DNA of 64,000 nt from Athripsodes cinereus (Eukaryota > Arthropoda > Insecta > Trichoptera > Leptoceridae): positions 13,699,982 to 13,763,981 of the forward strand of contig OX388314.1 of the NCBI GenBank assembly GCA_947579605.1. The letters run 5' to 3'. Below are positions 1 through 10,739 of this stretch, piece after piece (within the stretch, counting starts at the first letter, position 1; each line of letters begins with the position of its first letter). The notes under the pieces are model-generated. The model made no database searches. It was not told the DNA's origin and worked only from the letters and a program-made list of their open reading frames with translations. The translations under genes were made by a program, and so were the position numbers.

Positions 1-104
1 CTGTTTTACAATGTACTCTTAGTATGTGGTGATTTCAGCTGTAGTTGTGACTACAAACTTTATTGTGTGGGGTGTATAACTTCAAGATTTTACAATGGGG
101 TGGA

Positions 105-326
105 ATATTAGTAATAATAATAATAATGTAGACAATTTATATTTGGCGCAGTTTAATGATCCGTGACCATCTCAAGGGCGCCGTGGCTTTTTTTGAAAGC
201 AGTGTTTTCAGCTTACTCCTGAACGTTGCAGTGGGTTGGTTCCGTCTTAAATCCGCTGGTAACCGGTTCCAGGCAGTTGGCCCCGCAACGCTAAAGCTAC
301 TCTCTGCGAATTTTACTCTCAACTCT
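105..326 (-). mobile_element. Non-LTR retrotransposon 3' end (C-terminus of RT ORF)
   Basis: The minus-strand frame 322-137 reads as the extreme C-terminus of a CR1/jockey-like reverse transcriptase ORF: the motif FSVAGPTAWNRLPADLR is typical of the last ~60 residues of such proteins. It is followed by a short 3' UTR and a (TTA)n tail, seen as TAA repeats at 111-128 on the + strand. Everything upstream of the C-terminus is missing, as expected of a 5'-truncated LINE copy. The same 3' end (KATAxLRWSR followed by the triplet tail) recurs on the + strand at 47455-47545. Family-level naming is by motif only. Confidence 0.75.
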
Positions 327-499
327 GCATATTAGTATAATCCATGTAAGTATCTGCCCATTTTTAATTAAATTTAAATATGGGCATGTGCATTCAAATT
401 AAATATGGGTATCAAACTTCATGTTTTTGTAATGGAAAGAAGATTTTGGTTCTTTTATTACTTAGTTTGTTGATTCATGTTTTTAGTACTGAAATTACG

Positions 500-780
500 A
501 TAAAGAGGATATATCTATTTGAAAGAGTAGGTCTGAGAAAGCGCGGGTTTCCGAGAACCACGTGGATTGATCACGTAGATTTAATTCTCAAAAACGGTCG
601 TGTTGAGTTAGAGAAATCGACGTGCTTGTATGAGAAATTGTATAAATGAAGTAGAAAAACAAAGAAATATATTGCTATGATTTTCCCACTTTTGGTACGG
701 TGTGAGGGTTTAATATATAGTATAGTAGTCCATGAGACTACGTACCCATTTTTTTCATAAATATCTATCACGTTTTAACT
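500..780 (+). pseudogene. Retroelement ORF remnant, GxPRTTW family
   Basis: An open + frame (380-649) contains RKRGFPRTTWIDHVD followed by ...CLYEKLYK. The same arrangement (G-x-P-R-x-T-W, then C-x-Y-[ED]-x-L) occurs on the minus strand at 29548-29770 and 61367-61590, so this is a dispersed repeat rather than a host gene. The GRPRTTW-type segment resembles the end of non-LTR retrotransposon polyproteins. After the stop at 649 the similarity continues into 'GTACGGTGTGAGGGT', matching the other copies. The N-terminal part of the frame (380-500) has no recognisable character. Confidence 0.5.
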
Positions 781-889
781 TCTATATGTATTTGTACGGT
801 TTCTGTTTTTCTGTTTATATTACCCCAAGCGATGCTGGGGTATAGTTAGTGTATAAATAAACTTAGAAACTATTATTTTCTTGTTTCAG

Positions 890-1045
890 CAACGAAAGAT
901 GAATCCGAAGCAGACCATAGGCATAATTTCCACGCAAATTCACACAACGGCGATGGTAAATTGGCTTACAACGGCTACTCAGAAGAGTTCCTAGATAGGT
1001 TAGAACCCAACGGAAACATTCCCGCGGATAAGGATAACAGATATG
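890..1045 (+). CDS. Eip63E: PFTAIRE-type CDK, upstream internal exon
   Basis: Internal coding exon between TTGTTTCAG (acceptor ends 889) and ATATG|GTGAGT (donor at 1046). It has 156 nt: 2 nt complete an incoming codon, 51 full codons run from TKDESEADHR to IPADKDNRY, and 1 nt (G) is carried over. The encoded stretch is hydrophilic and low in structure, fitting the variable N-terminal extension before the kinase domain in CDK14/CDK15/Eip63E proteins. Its codons are richer in GC than the flanking intron. Its phase matches the exons at 17579 and 27478, the main reason for linking it to the kinase. I do not recognise the peptide itself; assignment is by splicing phase, order and strand. The gene symbol is the Drosophila name for the family, applied by inference. 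Confidence 0.65.
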
Positions 1046-1082
1046 GTGAGTACACATTGTTATTATTCTTATTAGATGGCTA

Positions 1083-1200
1083 ATAATAATAATGTACAAA
1101 AAATTTCGACAAGAATAATAAAATTACAACATGGTATAAACAAATAATTTTGCATAATGGGCAAGTTTATCGCAGAGATGTGATTGCTTCCAACTAAGCC
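1083..1200 (-). repeat. LINE 3'-end repeat with triplet tail
   Basis: TAA repeats at the left are followed by a block containing CATAATGGGCAAGTTTATCGC and TTCCAACTAAGCCAATAAA. The same block recurs at 51985-52135 (CACAATGGGCGAGTTTATCGC, CTTCCAACTAACCCAATAAA) and, more diverged, at 53785-53905. The tail at the left end shows all are minus-strand 3' ends of one retroposon family. Confidence 0.55.
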
Positions 1201-1296
1201 AATAAAATAAACAAGATTAGTTGAAAATAATGATAAAAACAAAATAAAATAAAAATAAGCTTAATGTTGAGATGATACATAGAAACCATAATATAA

Positions 1297-1435
1297 ACCA
1301 TAAATAATAATAATAATAATAGTTTATTAAACACAATATCATTTTACAATAATCGAACAATAACACAATACATTAACTTTCCTAATACAATAACTCCCCA
1401 AAATTGAGCGTAGCTCGTGCTTTGGGGAGAAAATA
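1297..1435 (-). repeat. Retroposon 3'-end fragment with triplet tail
   Basis: TAA repeats (1303-1320) lead into AT-rich sequence ending in CTCCCCAAAATTGAGC and GTAGCTCGTGCTTTGGGGAG. Related 'CCCTCAAA..TGAGCAGAGCTCGTGCT' blocks occur near 15830-15870 and 38446-38472, so this is a dispersed family. Orientation is inferred from the tail. Confidence 0.45.
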
Positions 1436-1492
1436 AAATAAATAATACACTTTTATTAATATAATATTAATATTAATAATATTAATATAATA

Positions 1493-3098
1493 TAGCTTTT
1501 GACAAGATGTCACATGACATGCTACTATGTAAGCTACGTGGGTACGGAGTCGACGGTGTTTTATATCGATGGTTAGAAAGTTACCTCAATGAAAGGACTC
1601 TCAAGGTTAGAATAGGTAATTGTGTGTCAGATGCGATAAATGCATATAGTAGTGTTCCGCAGGGATCGCACTTAGGACCAATGCTTTTTAATGTTTTTAT
1701 AAATGACATAGTTCAGATTTTCAGAGACATAGAGGTATTACTATTTGCTGATGACTTGAAGCTGTACAAATCTATAAAAAGCACTGAGGACTGTATGGTC
1801 CTACAAAAGAATCTTGATTATTTAAGTGACTGGTGTAAGAAAAATAAACTTTACCTTAATATAGCCAAATGTCAAGTCATTCAATTCCATAAAACGAGAT
1901 CTAAGATTTCATACAATTATACCATTGATGGTATTGTACTTGAGTGTCTCAAATTTGAGAGATCTGGGTATTACCTTCTCTGAAGATCTGACTTACAACT
2001 TACACATTGAGGAAATTGTCGGTAAGGCCATGAGGACTTTAGGTTTCGTTTTCAGACTGGTGACTGATCTCCGATTGATTCGGTCTTATAGACTACTTTT
2101 TGTTTCTCTCGTGAGACCATTATTGGAGTATAATACTGTAATATGGTCTCCAAATTATAACATCCACATCAATAGTGTAGAGAGAGTACAGAGAAAATTC
2201 TTGAGACTGATTAATTATAAATTAGGAATACCGGTGGAGAGCATTGATTATCCGGCTTTGATGGACGAGCTTGGACTCCTCAGCTTAGAAAATCGTAGAA
2301 AAGTCTTTGATCTTTGCTTCCTTCATAAACTTCTCAGAGGAGAAATAGACTCTTCCGAATTGATTGAACTTATTCAATTTAACATACCTACCAGAAGTAC
2401 CAGACAGACTGTATTGTTTCGAGAACCCATCACTAGGAACAATTACACATTTTACTCTCCTATGGTTCGAATCCACAGACTGGGTAATCTGGTGGGTAAT
2501 GATACAGACATTTTTGCCGACAGTTTACCTAAATATAAACATGACGTTATAAATTATTTCAATGTATAACTAACAATGGGCATTTCGACGAGTGTTGGTG
2601 TTTTGTTTTACTTTTTTTATCTATATTATATCTGAGTACTATTTTTTGATTATTTCTTCATCTGGTAACGTCACATCATTGATAATTTAAATTATAAGTA
2701 AAAATTTTCTGTTTAATTTATTGACATTTTAAATCATTACAGACAATTTGACATTTTAACTATTTATGACATTAATTCTTATGACATTTAAATTATTTGT
2801 ATTATTTCCATTAGATTAGATTTTTTTTTCTTCTATCTACATGACATCTCCCACATTATTGCAATTTTGAATCTTGACATATTAAATACTAAACATTTCA
2901 TTGACATTATGTACTGACACTCCAATATTTTATGATTTGACTTAAATTATTATTGTTATGAAATAATTCTCTTTTGTGTTTTGTTAATTCTTGTTTTCCA
3001 ACTGTGTTGTGAATGAGATATTTGATTTGTGTATTATTTATTCTTGAACATGTAAAAGGCTCACGCCGTGGATTGTGAAATAAATAAATAAATAATAT
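1493..3098 (+). mobile_element. 5'-truncated, frameshifted CR1/jockey-like LINE
   Basis: The copy begins inside reverse transcriptase motif A (AFDKMSHDML). The ORF at 1507-1983 carries the motif B region SVPQGSHLGPMLFNVFIND and the catalytic box FADD (residues 80-83). A frameshift near 1950-1985 moves the reading frame to the one open through 2569, which continues with RDLGITFSEDL, the thumb/connection segment (LVRPLLEYNTVIWSP) and a C-terminus starting LGLLSLENRRKV. An approximately 500-nt 3' UTR follows, ending GGCTCACGCCGTGGATTGTG and an (AAAT)n tail at 3078-3095. Truncation in motif A, the frameshift and the simple-repeat tail indicate a dead copy made by target-primed reverse transcription. 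The clade call (CR1/jockey group) rests on the PQGS..GP and FADD pattern. Confidence 0.88.
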
Positions 3099-3099
3099 A

Positions 3100-4190
3100 G
3101 TACGTATATTATAAAACTTTTCATGTATTCAAATTCATAAAATTTAATAAGACAGAACTCCTGTAGGGTTACGATATTAATCTACACTTGATGTTAACTC
3201 GTTCATCTTTTGCTCTTAGAACTAGTTAATCTACAAACATGTAGGCTACAACGTGTCATTATGTTCATCTTCTCGAATAAACCTGATTTGTTATTGGCGC
3301 CTCAGTACATAGTGCATGCTGCATTGTTTGATGATATTAATTATTCCATACAAAGAACACAGTAGTAACACTTAGTACAGGGTTTACTTTACTAAATAAT
3401 GGCGTGCTCTGTCATGTATACATTTTGTGTCGAACAAAAACCTGATAGTAAATTTTTATTAAACTTTTACTATCGATACAAACATCATACAAACATCTTA
3501 TTAATATAAACAAAGAAGAAATTAAGCCTGTAATATGGGAATATCTCCTATTATTTTAGTTTATTCGTTTGTTCTAAGAATTATTAAATAATAGAATTAA
3601 AATGATACATATAACGAATGTGACTCACTTTTACCTAAAATTTATTATATTTTTATTTTGCACTATGTTCACTGACTAAGAATATTAATATTGTCAACTT
3701 TCACAGATCGTATATTATTATGTATAGTATTTCGAAGTCACAATTACAATGCGGAGTAATAAAACGTGTCTCGTCCAACACCTTATTTATGTGGTGCGCT
3801 AGTCTCCGAGCTGGTTTGTTGTGATCCTCAGGGGATGAATGTAATTGAAGAAGTATACGGAGACTGCAGAAGGTAGAGAACAGATTTGTGAGTTTATTTC
3901 TTAGTTCTTAATAAATATTAACCGAGTCCACGTCTGCTGTTTGCTGGCGCACAGTTCAGGCGCCTCGAGGAATGCACCGTTGTTCAGTAGTAATTTCAAT
4001 GCAGCACTTTGCTAGTATAAACTTAATATGAAGTAAATCTATACTTACACATTATTACCAATTCACCAGGTTAGCAGTAAACACGTTTAATTTTCCGGCT
4101 TCATCTTTAAAATGTATTTCTCTTAAATATTTCTAGAAATAATGACATACATTGTTATAAATTTCGGTAGCATTAAAGAAAGTATCAGGT
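3100..4190. other. Anonymous intronic sequence
   Basis: AT-rich with no coding frame or repeat that I can recognise. The segment 3770-3970 is somewhat more GC-rich but carries no identifiable motif. Confidence 0.5.
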
Positions 4191-4194
4191 GACA

Positions 4195-4345
4195 ACTATC
4201 ATCATCATCATTGCCCTCAACCCTCCTCTCGGAAGCACAGGGCAGAAACCAGCCTCCTTCATTCAAAGCGTCTCTGTGCCAATCGCGTCACCTCTTCCCA
4301 CGACATTCCCTGCGCTCTGATGTATGGCCCAGGCGTCCCTCTTTC
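4195..4345 (-). pseudogene. Retrotransposon C-terminus remnant (WEEVTRLA..RRLVSALC)
   Basis: On the minus strand one frame reads GTPGPYIRAQGMSWEEVTRLA, then an in-frame stop, then RRLVSALCFREEG and a final stop, followed by a GAT-repeat tail (ATCATCATCATCA at 4199-4211 on the + strand). A tryptophan-rich 'W..V..LA.DR..WR.L' ending is usual for RTE-type endonuclease/reverse transcriptase ORFs. An (AATA)n run follows at 4361-4378. Only about 45 codons survive. Confidence 0.5.
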
Positions 4346-4384
4346 ATAAAGTATGATGTATCAATAAATAAATAAATAATACAC

Positions 4385-5900
4385 CGTTCCTATGACAACG
4401 ACATCAGAACGCAGGGGTGACTACTTAAGTTATATTAATTTATTATAATGTTACTTTGATACATCTTCATATAGAGTGTTTTTTGTTTCGATTGTTTGTG
4501 ATATTATGCCGTGATAAATATCTGTTTTTCGAATAATGCTAGGACATTGTAAACCGTAATATTTTAGCGGCCGACCCGAGTATTAATGAGTCGCAATAAA
4601 TCATTCATGGGAAAAACAAAAGGCCTCCCTAGCTGCACTGAACATACCTACTAGTGGGTTCTCGAGGGCTATTGAAGGTACTCAGGACAAAATCCCCTCT
4701 CTTCTCTGATATGGGTGTTATAGAGCACAATGTTTTTCAAAAACATTCACATTAAATTCCACTTATGACCCTTCTGTAATTTTTATATCTTCTTTGTATT
4801 TTTGATAACTCGTTCATAACTATTTTTATGTTTGCTAATATTGTGCTCTGTATACACATACTAAATATTTTTATAAACCGATACTTTGTTACAACATCTG
4901 AAGCTTCTAAAGCAATAATAATTTTCATTAACAACGCTTATTGAACTTAATAACGTAATGTTTAGAAAATTTCAGTGAAGTTAATTATTACGTTTAGCCA
5001 TGAAAAGTTTCAGGTTCGGGATGGGGATTTTTTTTAATTTAGTTTTTTTTTGTTGTAAATTATACGATGAAGATTTTTTCGCCTCAGTGAAATGGAATAT
5101 GCCTGAATGTTTCGTCATTTTAGATAACGCCGTTTGTAAACGAGCAGATTCTTCAAAATGACTACGATATGTGCATTATATTACTTACTACGGAAAAAAG
5201 GCTAAAATGAGTTTACCAGACTTTGGGCGTTCAGAGGGTGATACCCAGAGTCTCCGATGTCAGTGTAGTGCAGAAACATTCTTCTTCCCGAAAAAGAACA
5301 TGATGGTGATTCTGAAAAATTACCGACACTATTATAAATATCGTCCTTAGGATTCCGACTCTGGCTTGTTTTCGCGTCATGTTATGCCACCCTATAATCG
5401 AAAATCTTCTTCATTTTCGTATCATTTTCGTCGAAAGTAAGAAAATACTTGTTTTTTTTCCTTCTAAGCGTCTGTCCGTCGTGTGACGTTAATGTACATA
5501 ATATTATTAATGGTACCTATTAGCTTAATTTTTTTTCTTCACATTGCGTTACTCCATTCACGTTGTTGTATTGTTGTGAGTAATTGTTTATTTATGTCGC
5601 TATGTATCACACTTAACATATTATGTTTGATATCCACTTTACATATATGCTTTTTATCCTTTAGCACATACTTACAACGCCGACTTACTAACTACCTACC
5701 ATATAGAGTAGATCGTGACCAATTTAAGGAAATAAAAAATCCACTTTTTTTTCTTTCCACTACATTTTTTTTCATTTTACATTAGTATATTTTTATTACA
5801 ACATTTTAGTAAAAAGTGTTTGTATGAGTTTTTTAAAAATACGTATTTCTTGTATTTTTATTGTTTTTATTCAGCTATTATTTTAGTCTCATAACATCTT
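4385..5900. other. Anonymous intronic sequence
   Basis: AT-rich. The hydrophobic open frame at 5483-5785 (+) has strongly biased, T-rich composition and no domain; I regard it as chance. Confidence 0.5.
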
Positions 5901-5904
5901 GAAC

Positions 5905-6065
5905 CCATTTTCTCCTTCTTACTCTTTTATTTGATCTATAGACCTGTTTCTATGGCGTCGATATCTTCTGTGACACAAAGCTCTAGCTGAGCTGTCTCGC
6001 CATCTCTTTGCAGGTCTTCCAGGTTGGCGAGTTTCCGTTGGCACGTTGTTTGCGGCTACTTAAGG
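5905..6065 (-). pseudogene. RTE-type retrotransposon C-terminus remnant
   Basis: The minus-strand frame reads ETRQPGRPAKRWRDSSARAL and ends in a stop near 5926. The block PGRPxKRWRDS is shared with the end of the better preserved element at 7563-8838 (PPGRPPKRWRDSW), so both derive from the same retrotransposon group. Only the last ~50 residues are present and no tail is obvious. Confidence 0.6.
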
Positions 6066-6069
6066 GAAT

Positions 6070-7295
6070 TTATCACCGCTCATTAGTTTCTATAATCTTT
6101 ATGTGAAATACATATAGGTATCTAAATTCATGATTTTATTATGTACTCGTATGTGATTTATTTTCTGTAATATATAATATACATTATTTGTTAATCAGAG
6201 TTTTATAAATCTTCAGAGCTACGTAATATTATGCATATACATTTAGTCAAAATAGGGAATTGAACGTATCGAGCGTAAATGTTAGCTTTTTCGTTTTTAC
6301 TTGAAATTATACGAGTAGGTACTTGGTTATATCTACGTCGTCTTGTCGCTCAAAGTACGGGAATATAGCGTTGTTAATAAAAAAAAAACATATGTACATA
6401 GGTACATGCTATGTACTGTATTTTGGGTGATTGAAGCGATGGGACGCTGCAGGTTCCATTAGAAAAATTTCCTACTTCATATTTACTTTATGTTAATTGT
6501 TCAGGAACTTGCCTTTGTACGACTCTACAGATTTTACAACCTGAAAATTGGTGCAATAATTAATTAGCTGGGCTCTGCTCGTTTCAATTACTCTTATAAG
6601 TACTAAAAAAATTGTGTTCCAAAAAAGTTTCGTGATAAGATTTAATTTCTTATCATTCATAAAGTTTACCTACGATTGAGTTTTACTTTTCGTGTTGGTG
6701 TATTGGGTATTATAGAAGAAGTCATTTTATTCTTGTGTGGTGTGTTGTGTAGTATGCACTGTACATGACAGTTTCTTCTAAACGAAAATTGTTGTTAAAA
6801 TTGAAGACTTTCTTTTCCCCGATGGTATTCCCATTTCTACGCACGCAAGTATTCATTACGGTGTTTCATATTAGATACACGTGTGTTTATATTCCTGAAA
6901 TATGGTTGTATTCTTGAATGGATTTACATTTTTATGGCTGTTTTCTGTGTGTTCTCATGCGAGTATTTTTAGTGTATACATATTTTATGTTATATTTCAG
7001 AGCAGTCCTTACGTGTCCGTCTTTATACGCCTCTAAATGTAGGTGCTATTTTGTTATTTCTCATTTCACCTCATCTGCGGAAGTGATGTTTATAATTTAT
7101 CGCGCAATAATTATTTTTACTGATTCCATCCTTGGCACACTAAGTATTGCGTTCAATTTAGAATACATTTTCAAAATGATTACCACTAACCACGACGCTA
7201 TAACTCGTGTTAGGTTAGTTGTAAGAGATCGCACCTTTGCGATAAACTTACCCTCTGTGTATTGATAATGTTTAATTTGAATCCATTTTTCTAAA
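6070..7295. other. Anonymous intronic sequence
   Basis: No gene or repeat recognised. The open frame at 6918-7265 (+) is rich in hydrophobic and Cys residues encoded by T-rich codons and shows no family resemblance. Confidence 0.45.
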
Positions 7296-7299
7296 GTTT

Positions 7300-7410
7300 A
7301 ATTTATCGACCGACGGTTCTTGGTGGAAGTTCATATTAATATTTTTTTAAATGAGAGCGGAAGCTCTTGAAAGCCGGCTCGCAAAATAAATAAAGTCAAT
7401 AGTGGAATAA
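7300..7410 (+). repeat. Penelope-like terminal repeat, family A
   Basis: Contains GACCGACGGTTCTTGGTGGA followed by GAGAGCGGAAGCTCTTGAAA and GCCGGCTCGC..AATAAAGTCA. The same arrangement in reverse complement is seen at 10560-10735 and 37925-38085, and rearranged copies occur at 26815-27320. The core forms a stem GAGAGC/GCTCTT around a GGAA loop followed directly by GAAA. Assignment to Penelope-like elements is by analogy with 56735-57345, where the same kind of motif lies downstream of a GIY-YIG ORF. Confidence 0.55.
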
Positions 7411-7539
7411 CTATATATTGTGTTTCATTTTAAAAAATATCCATTTTTCTATAAAACTGAATGTATTGTGATTAACGTACACTAAAGAATAAGTAAATAA
7501 ATAAATACTATTTAGTCTACGTATATTATCGATTATTTT

Positions 7540-8838
7540 ACTCTTCTTCTTCTTCTTTTGCTTCAGTTAGGACTATGTCCTGTGGTTCTCGGAGCCTGGT
7601 CCTGGGAGGTGGATGTCCAACTGTCCCTCCAGCGTTTAGGTGGTCTTCCTGGGGGTCTGTTTTCTGTCATGTGTTCATCTGCTGCAATTCTGACCACTCG
7701 ATCTGAGCTCGCCCTCCCCACATGATCTCTCCAGAAACGTCTTCTCGTTCTGCCCCATCGCACAACATCTTCGAAATTACAGATTCTTCTAATTTCTGAA
7801 TTTCTTATTCTGTCACGAAGAGTTACACCTGCGATGGGTCGTAGAGTTTTCATTTCGGTGGTTCTAAGAAGGCTTTTTGTTCTGGTGGTGTCAGCTCTTG
7901 ATTCTATGCCGTATGTCATGATCGGTCTTATGCAGGTCTTATAGATCCTTACTTTGCTCTCTCTTAGCATGTCTTTGTTTCTCCATACAGCACTCTTCAA
8001 GCACCCAGCCACGACGGCAGCCTTGTTTGCTTGTTCTCTTACATCGTCAAAGAGGTTATTGCTGCTGGAGATCTCGACACCCAGATACTTGAATCGCATC
8101 ACTTGCTCTATGACTTTATTGTCGATTGTAAGTTTGCATCGCACTGGATGCCTCGAAGTGACCATGCTCTTTGTTTTGTCTACTGAGATTTTCATGTTGA
8201 ATCTTTGAGAGGATAAATGGAATCTGTAAAGCATTCTTTGAAGATCATCTTCGGAATTAGCAATTAGGACAGCGTCGTCTGCGTAGCATATGATGTCAAT
8301 ATTTTTGTCTCCTATGGTGTATCCCAACCCCAGTGATTTGACATCTTCTATTATCTTGTCCATGATAATATTGAACAAAAAAGGGCTCAAGCTGTCTCCT
8401 TGTCTGATGCCGACTGCGGCTGGGATTTCTTTCGAGAGATCATTTCCCACTCTTATGCGCATTCTATTGTTTTGATTTAAATTCCTGATTGCTTTAATGA
8501 TGGGGTGTGGTGCATTTTTCTCTTTCAGAATGTCCATAACATCCTTCAGGAGGACTCTATCGAAGGCTTTAGTAAGGTCAACGAAACACATGTAGGCTGG
8601 TTTATTGTATTCTATAGATTTTTCCTTTAATTGTCTCACTACAAATATTGCATCAGTGGTGGAACGATTCCTTCTAAATCCTTGTTGTTCGTCTCTATTT
8701 TGTATGCTTACTTCTAGTTTCATCCTTAATAGGCTAGTAAATAATTTTTGAGTAGCACTCAAAAGAGATATTCCTCTATAGTTTTCCGGGTTTGTTTTTG
8801 CACCTTTTTTAAAGATTGGGATGATTATTTTACTGTGT
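7540..8838 (-). mobile_element. RTE-type non-LTR retrotransposon (RT domain to C-terminus)
   Basis: A continuous minus-strand frame from about 8838 to 7563 encodes most of a reverse transcriptase. In the 399 residues counted from position 8762 the landmarks are GFRRNRSTTDAIF (29-41), motif A FVDLTKAFD (60-68), motif B GIRQGDSLSPFLFN (118-131), catalytic YADD (160-163) and a C-terminal PGRPPKRWRDSW. The frame is open upstream through IPIFKKGAKTNPENYRGISLL, so translation does not begin at 8762; that codon (TTG) is internal. The endonuclease and N-terminus are absent: similarity stops at about 8838, where another LINE 3' end begins. A GAA-repeat tail lies at 7541-7556 (TCT repeats on +). RT motifs look intact but the copy is 5'-truncated. 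Confidence 0.9.
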
Positions 8839-8844
8839 TTATAT

Positions 8845-9725
8845 ATTAATTTATTTATTCACTTACATGGTACACAAACAGAACAGATGAAAGACATATA
8901 AATATAAACATGTAAGCGACAAAAACATTCCAATAGTCTTACATCCAAACAGTGCACACTTCAGCAATAACACACAAAACAATTATAGAAAGTCTAACAC
9001 ACACATCCATTCACCCAATTTCGCACACAGTACATTCATTCACACATCCTAAATGTATGCAATAACAAAACCAAAAAAAAAACTCCAAAAATAAGAAAAT
9101 CAAAAAATTTTAAAAACAGACCAAAAATAAATACTATCCCAAACACTTCACATTTTATCAAACATATACATTTCTTTTCTTTTTTTTTATTTATTTCATC
9201 TTATTATACTCTCAACTCTCCTTTCTCAACTTGACGTAATTGGCATTTTAAAAAGGGGAATGGGAAGGGGGGGGGGGTATTCAGCTCACCTCCGAGACAG
9301 GCCCAGGACAAGAAACGTGACGACCGATAAGTCGCTTAAATCCATGGTTCGATGTACCAGCCATGTCGCACTGTGAAAAGTTCTTATTATATGTATCGCA
9401 CATTCTATAAATAGGGTTTCTTGAGCCTGCAATCGCTTTTGTTTTTTTAATGGAGAACGGAAAACAAGATCTTGTTAAAGTAGGTATTCTAAAGTTATTC
9501 CTATCTAAAATATTAGGCACATCGTATTCGGACAAGCATATTTTTCTCAGGTTGCATGCATCCAGCAAAACTCTTCTTAATTCCAATTAAGGCAAATCTT
9601 TAATAATTACAGGATAATGCAATCTCTTCCTAATCAAACGAATGAATTTAGACTGAGTTCTCTCAATTTGATCGACATATTTTTTAAAATGTGGATTCCA
9701 GACATAGGAAGCTTGGAGCGAATCA
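8845..9725 (-). mobile_element. LINE 3' portion abutting the RTE copy
   Basis: On the minus strand 9720-9610 reads ASYVWNPHFKKYVDQIERTQ followed by SKFIRLIRKR, the conserved connection segment of jockey/CR1-type LINEs. The frame 9586-9281 continues with LRRVLLDACNLRKICLSEYD and, further on, RNPIYRMCDTYN, another hallmark near the C-terminus. A long AT-rich 3' UTR with an 11-G run (9266-9276) leads to a degenerate (AAAT) tail at about 8845-8865. A stop or frameshift separates the two coding blocks. The end of this copy coincides with the 5' break of the RTE ORF. Confidence 0.75.
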
Positions 9726-9734
9726 ACGATAAGT

Positions 9735-10555
9735 ACAAGTACAAAGATGATTCATATAACCTAAATGACTTTGTAGATCTCAGAATAAATTCAAATGAGA
9801 ATACATTATTTATAACTTGTATCAGGTAAATTTAAGACATGAAAAAGTATATACCTAAAATATTCAATAGATTTTCGACGATTCTGACTACTAGGTAGTA
9901 AGTAGTCTGTAACAAAATGTGCAATTACTCTTTTGCGTAAACAGAGCGGAATTCGTGCGTTATTAGCGTGACCTGAGGCGATAGATAAGATGTATATCTC
10001 CATACTTATAAGATGTGGTGGTGCATTTAGTAAATGTACCCTTAATATCAAATATCCCTTAAGCTCACGTATCTATTCGAGATCAGGATATTGAATGCAC
10101 ATCAACCGATGTTGTGTACTGAATACAAAAACTGAATATACTAAAAAAGATCGTGTGAAAATATATTTCAATATTCTGATTGTTGACACTGCAGCCCTCA
10201 ATAGGATTCACAATTCAAGTCGCTACTCAATAGGATTTTTGTGTTTTATTTGAATGCTATTTATGCATTTCCTTTATTATAATATATGTCTACGTATTGT
10301 TAGGATTACGTCTATGATCACATGTTAGTTTTCTTGCTACTGTAATTATCTTTAATGGAATAAGCTTATATTATTATTCGGATGTCATCAACCGTTATTT
10401 CTGAATAGAAGGGACAAGCTGCCCACACATTTCAGATTTATCCTTCGTCATAATTTAAATATGAAAAGTCACTACTTGGTGCAGGCTTTTCAATCGACTC
10501 TTTAGACATTTACTAATGTAAATTATTTATTCATAAATGGTTATAAGGAGGATTA
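9735..10555. other. Anonymous intronic sequence
   Basis: AT-rich; no coding or repeat signature recognised. I could not find the missing 5' part of the RTE element here. Confidence 0.45.
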
Positions 10556-10559
10556 TATA

Positions 10560-10735
10560 AAAAAAATATATAACACTTGTATTTAGTACTTCCACAGTGA
10601 TTTTATTAATCGCGAGCCGGCTTTCAAAAGCTTCCGCCCTCATTTTCAGTACTAAATATAAGTTTTTACTTATTTATATTTATTGATTTAGCATGAACTT
10701 TTACCGAGTATCGTCGGTCGACAATATTAATAACA
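10560..10735 (-). repeat. Penelope-like terminal repeat, family A
   Basis: Reverse-complement copy of the repeat at 7300-7410: TTTATTAATCGCGAGCCGGC, TTTCAAAAGCTTCCGCCCTC, and distally ACTTTTACCGAGTATCGTCG. Read on the minus strand the core is GAGGGC-GGAA-GCTTTT-GAAA; the stem persists through G-U pairs even though its sequence differs from the other copies. Confidence 0.55.
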
Positions 10736-10739
10736 TAAT

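Noticed and set aside
890..1099. 78-codon minus-strand frame over the first exon
   Set aside because: Antisense to an exon with proper acceptor, donor and phase on the plus strand.
5483..5785. 100-codon hydrophobic ORF as a membrane protein gene
   Set aside because: T-rich composition generates Phe/Leu/Ile codons by chance; no splice context or family resemblance.
7954..8475. Plus-strand open frames at 7954-8208 and 8290-8475
   Set aside because: Antisense shadows of the RTE reverse transcriptase on the minus strand.
9266..9276. G-run as a functional G-quadruplex
   Set aside because: A single run inside a LINE 3' UTR with no further regularly spaced G-tracts.
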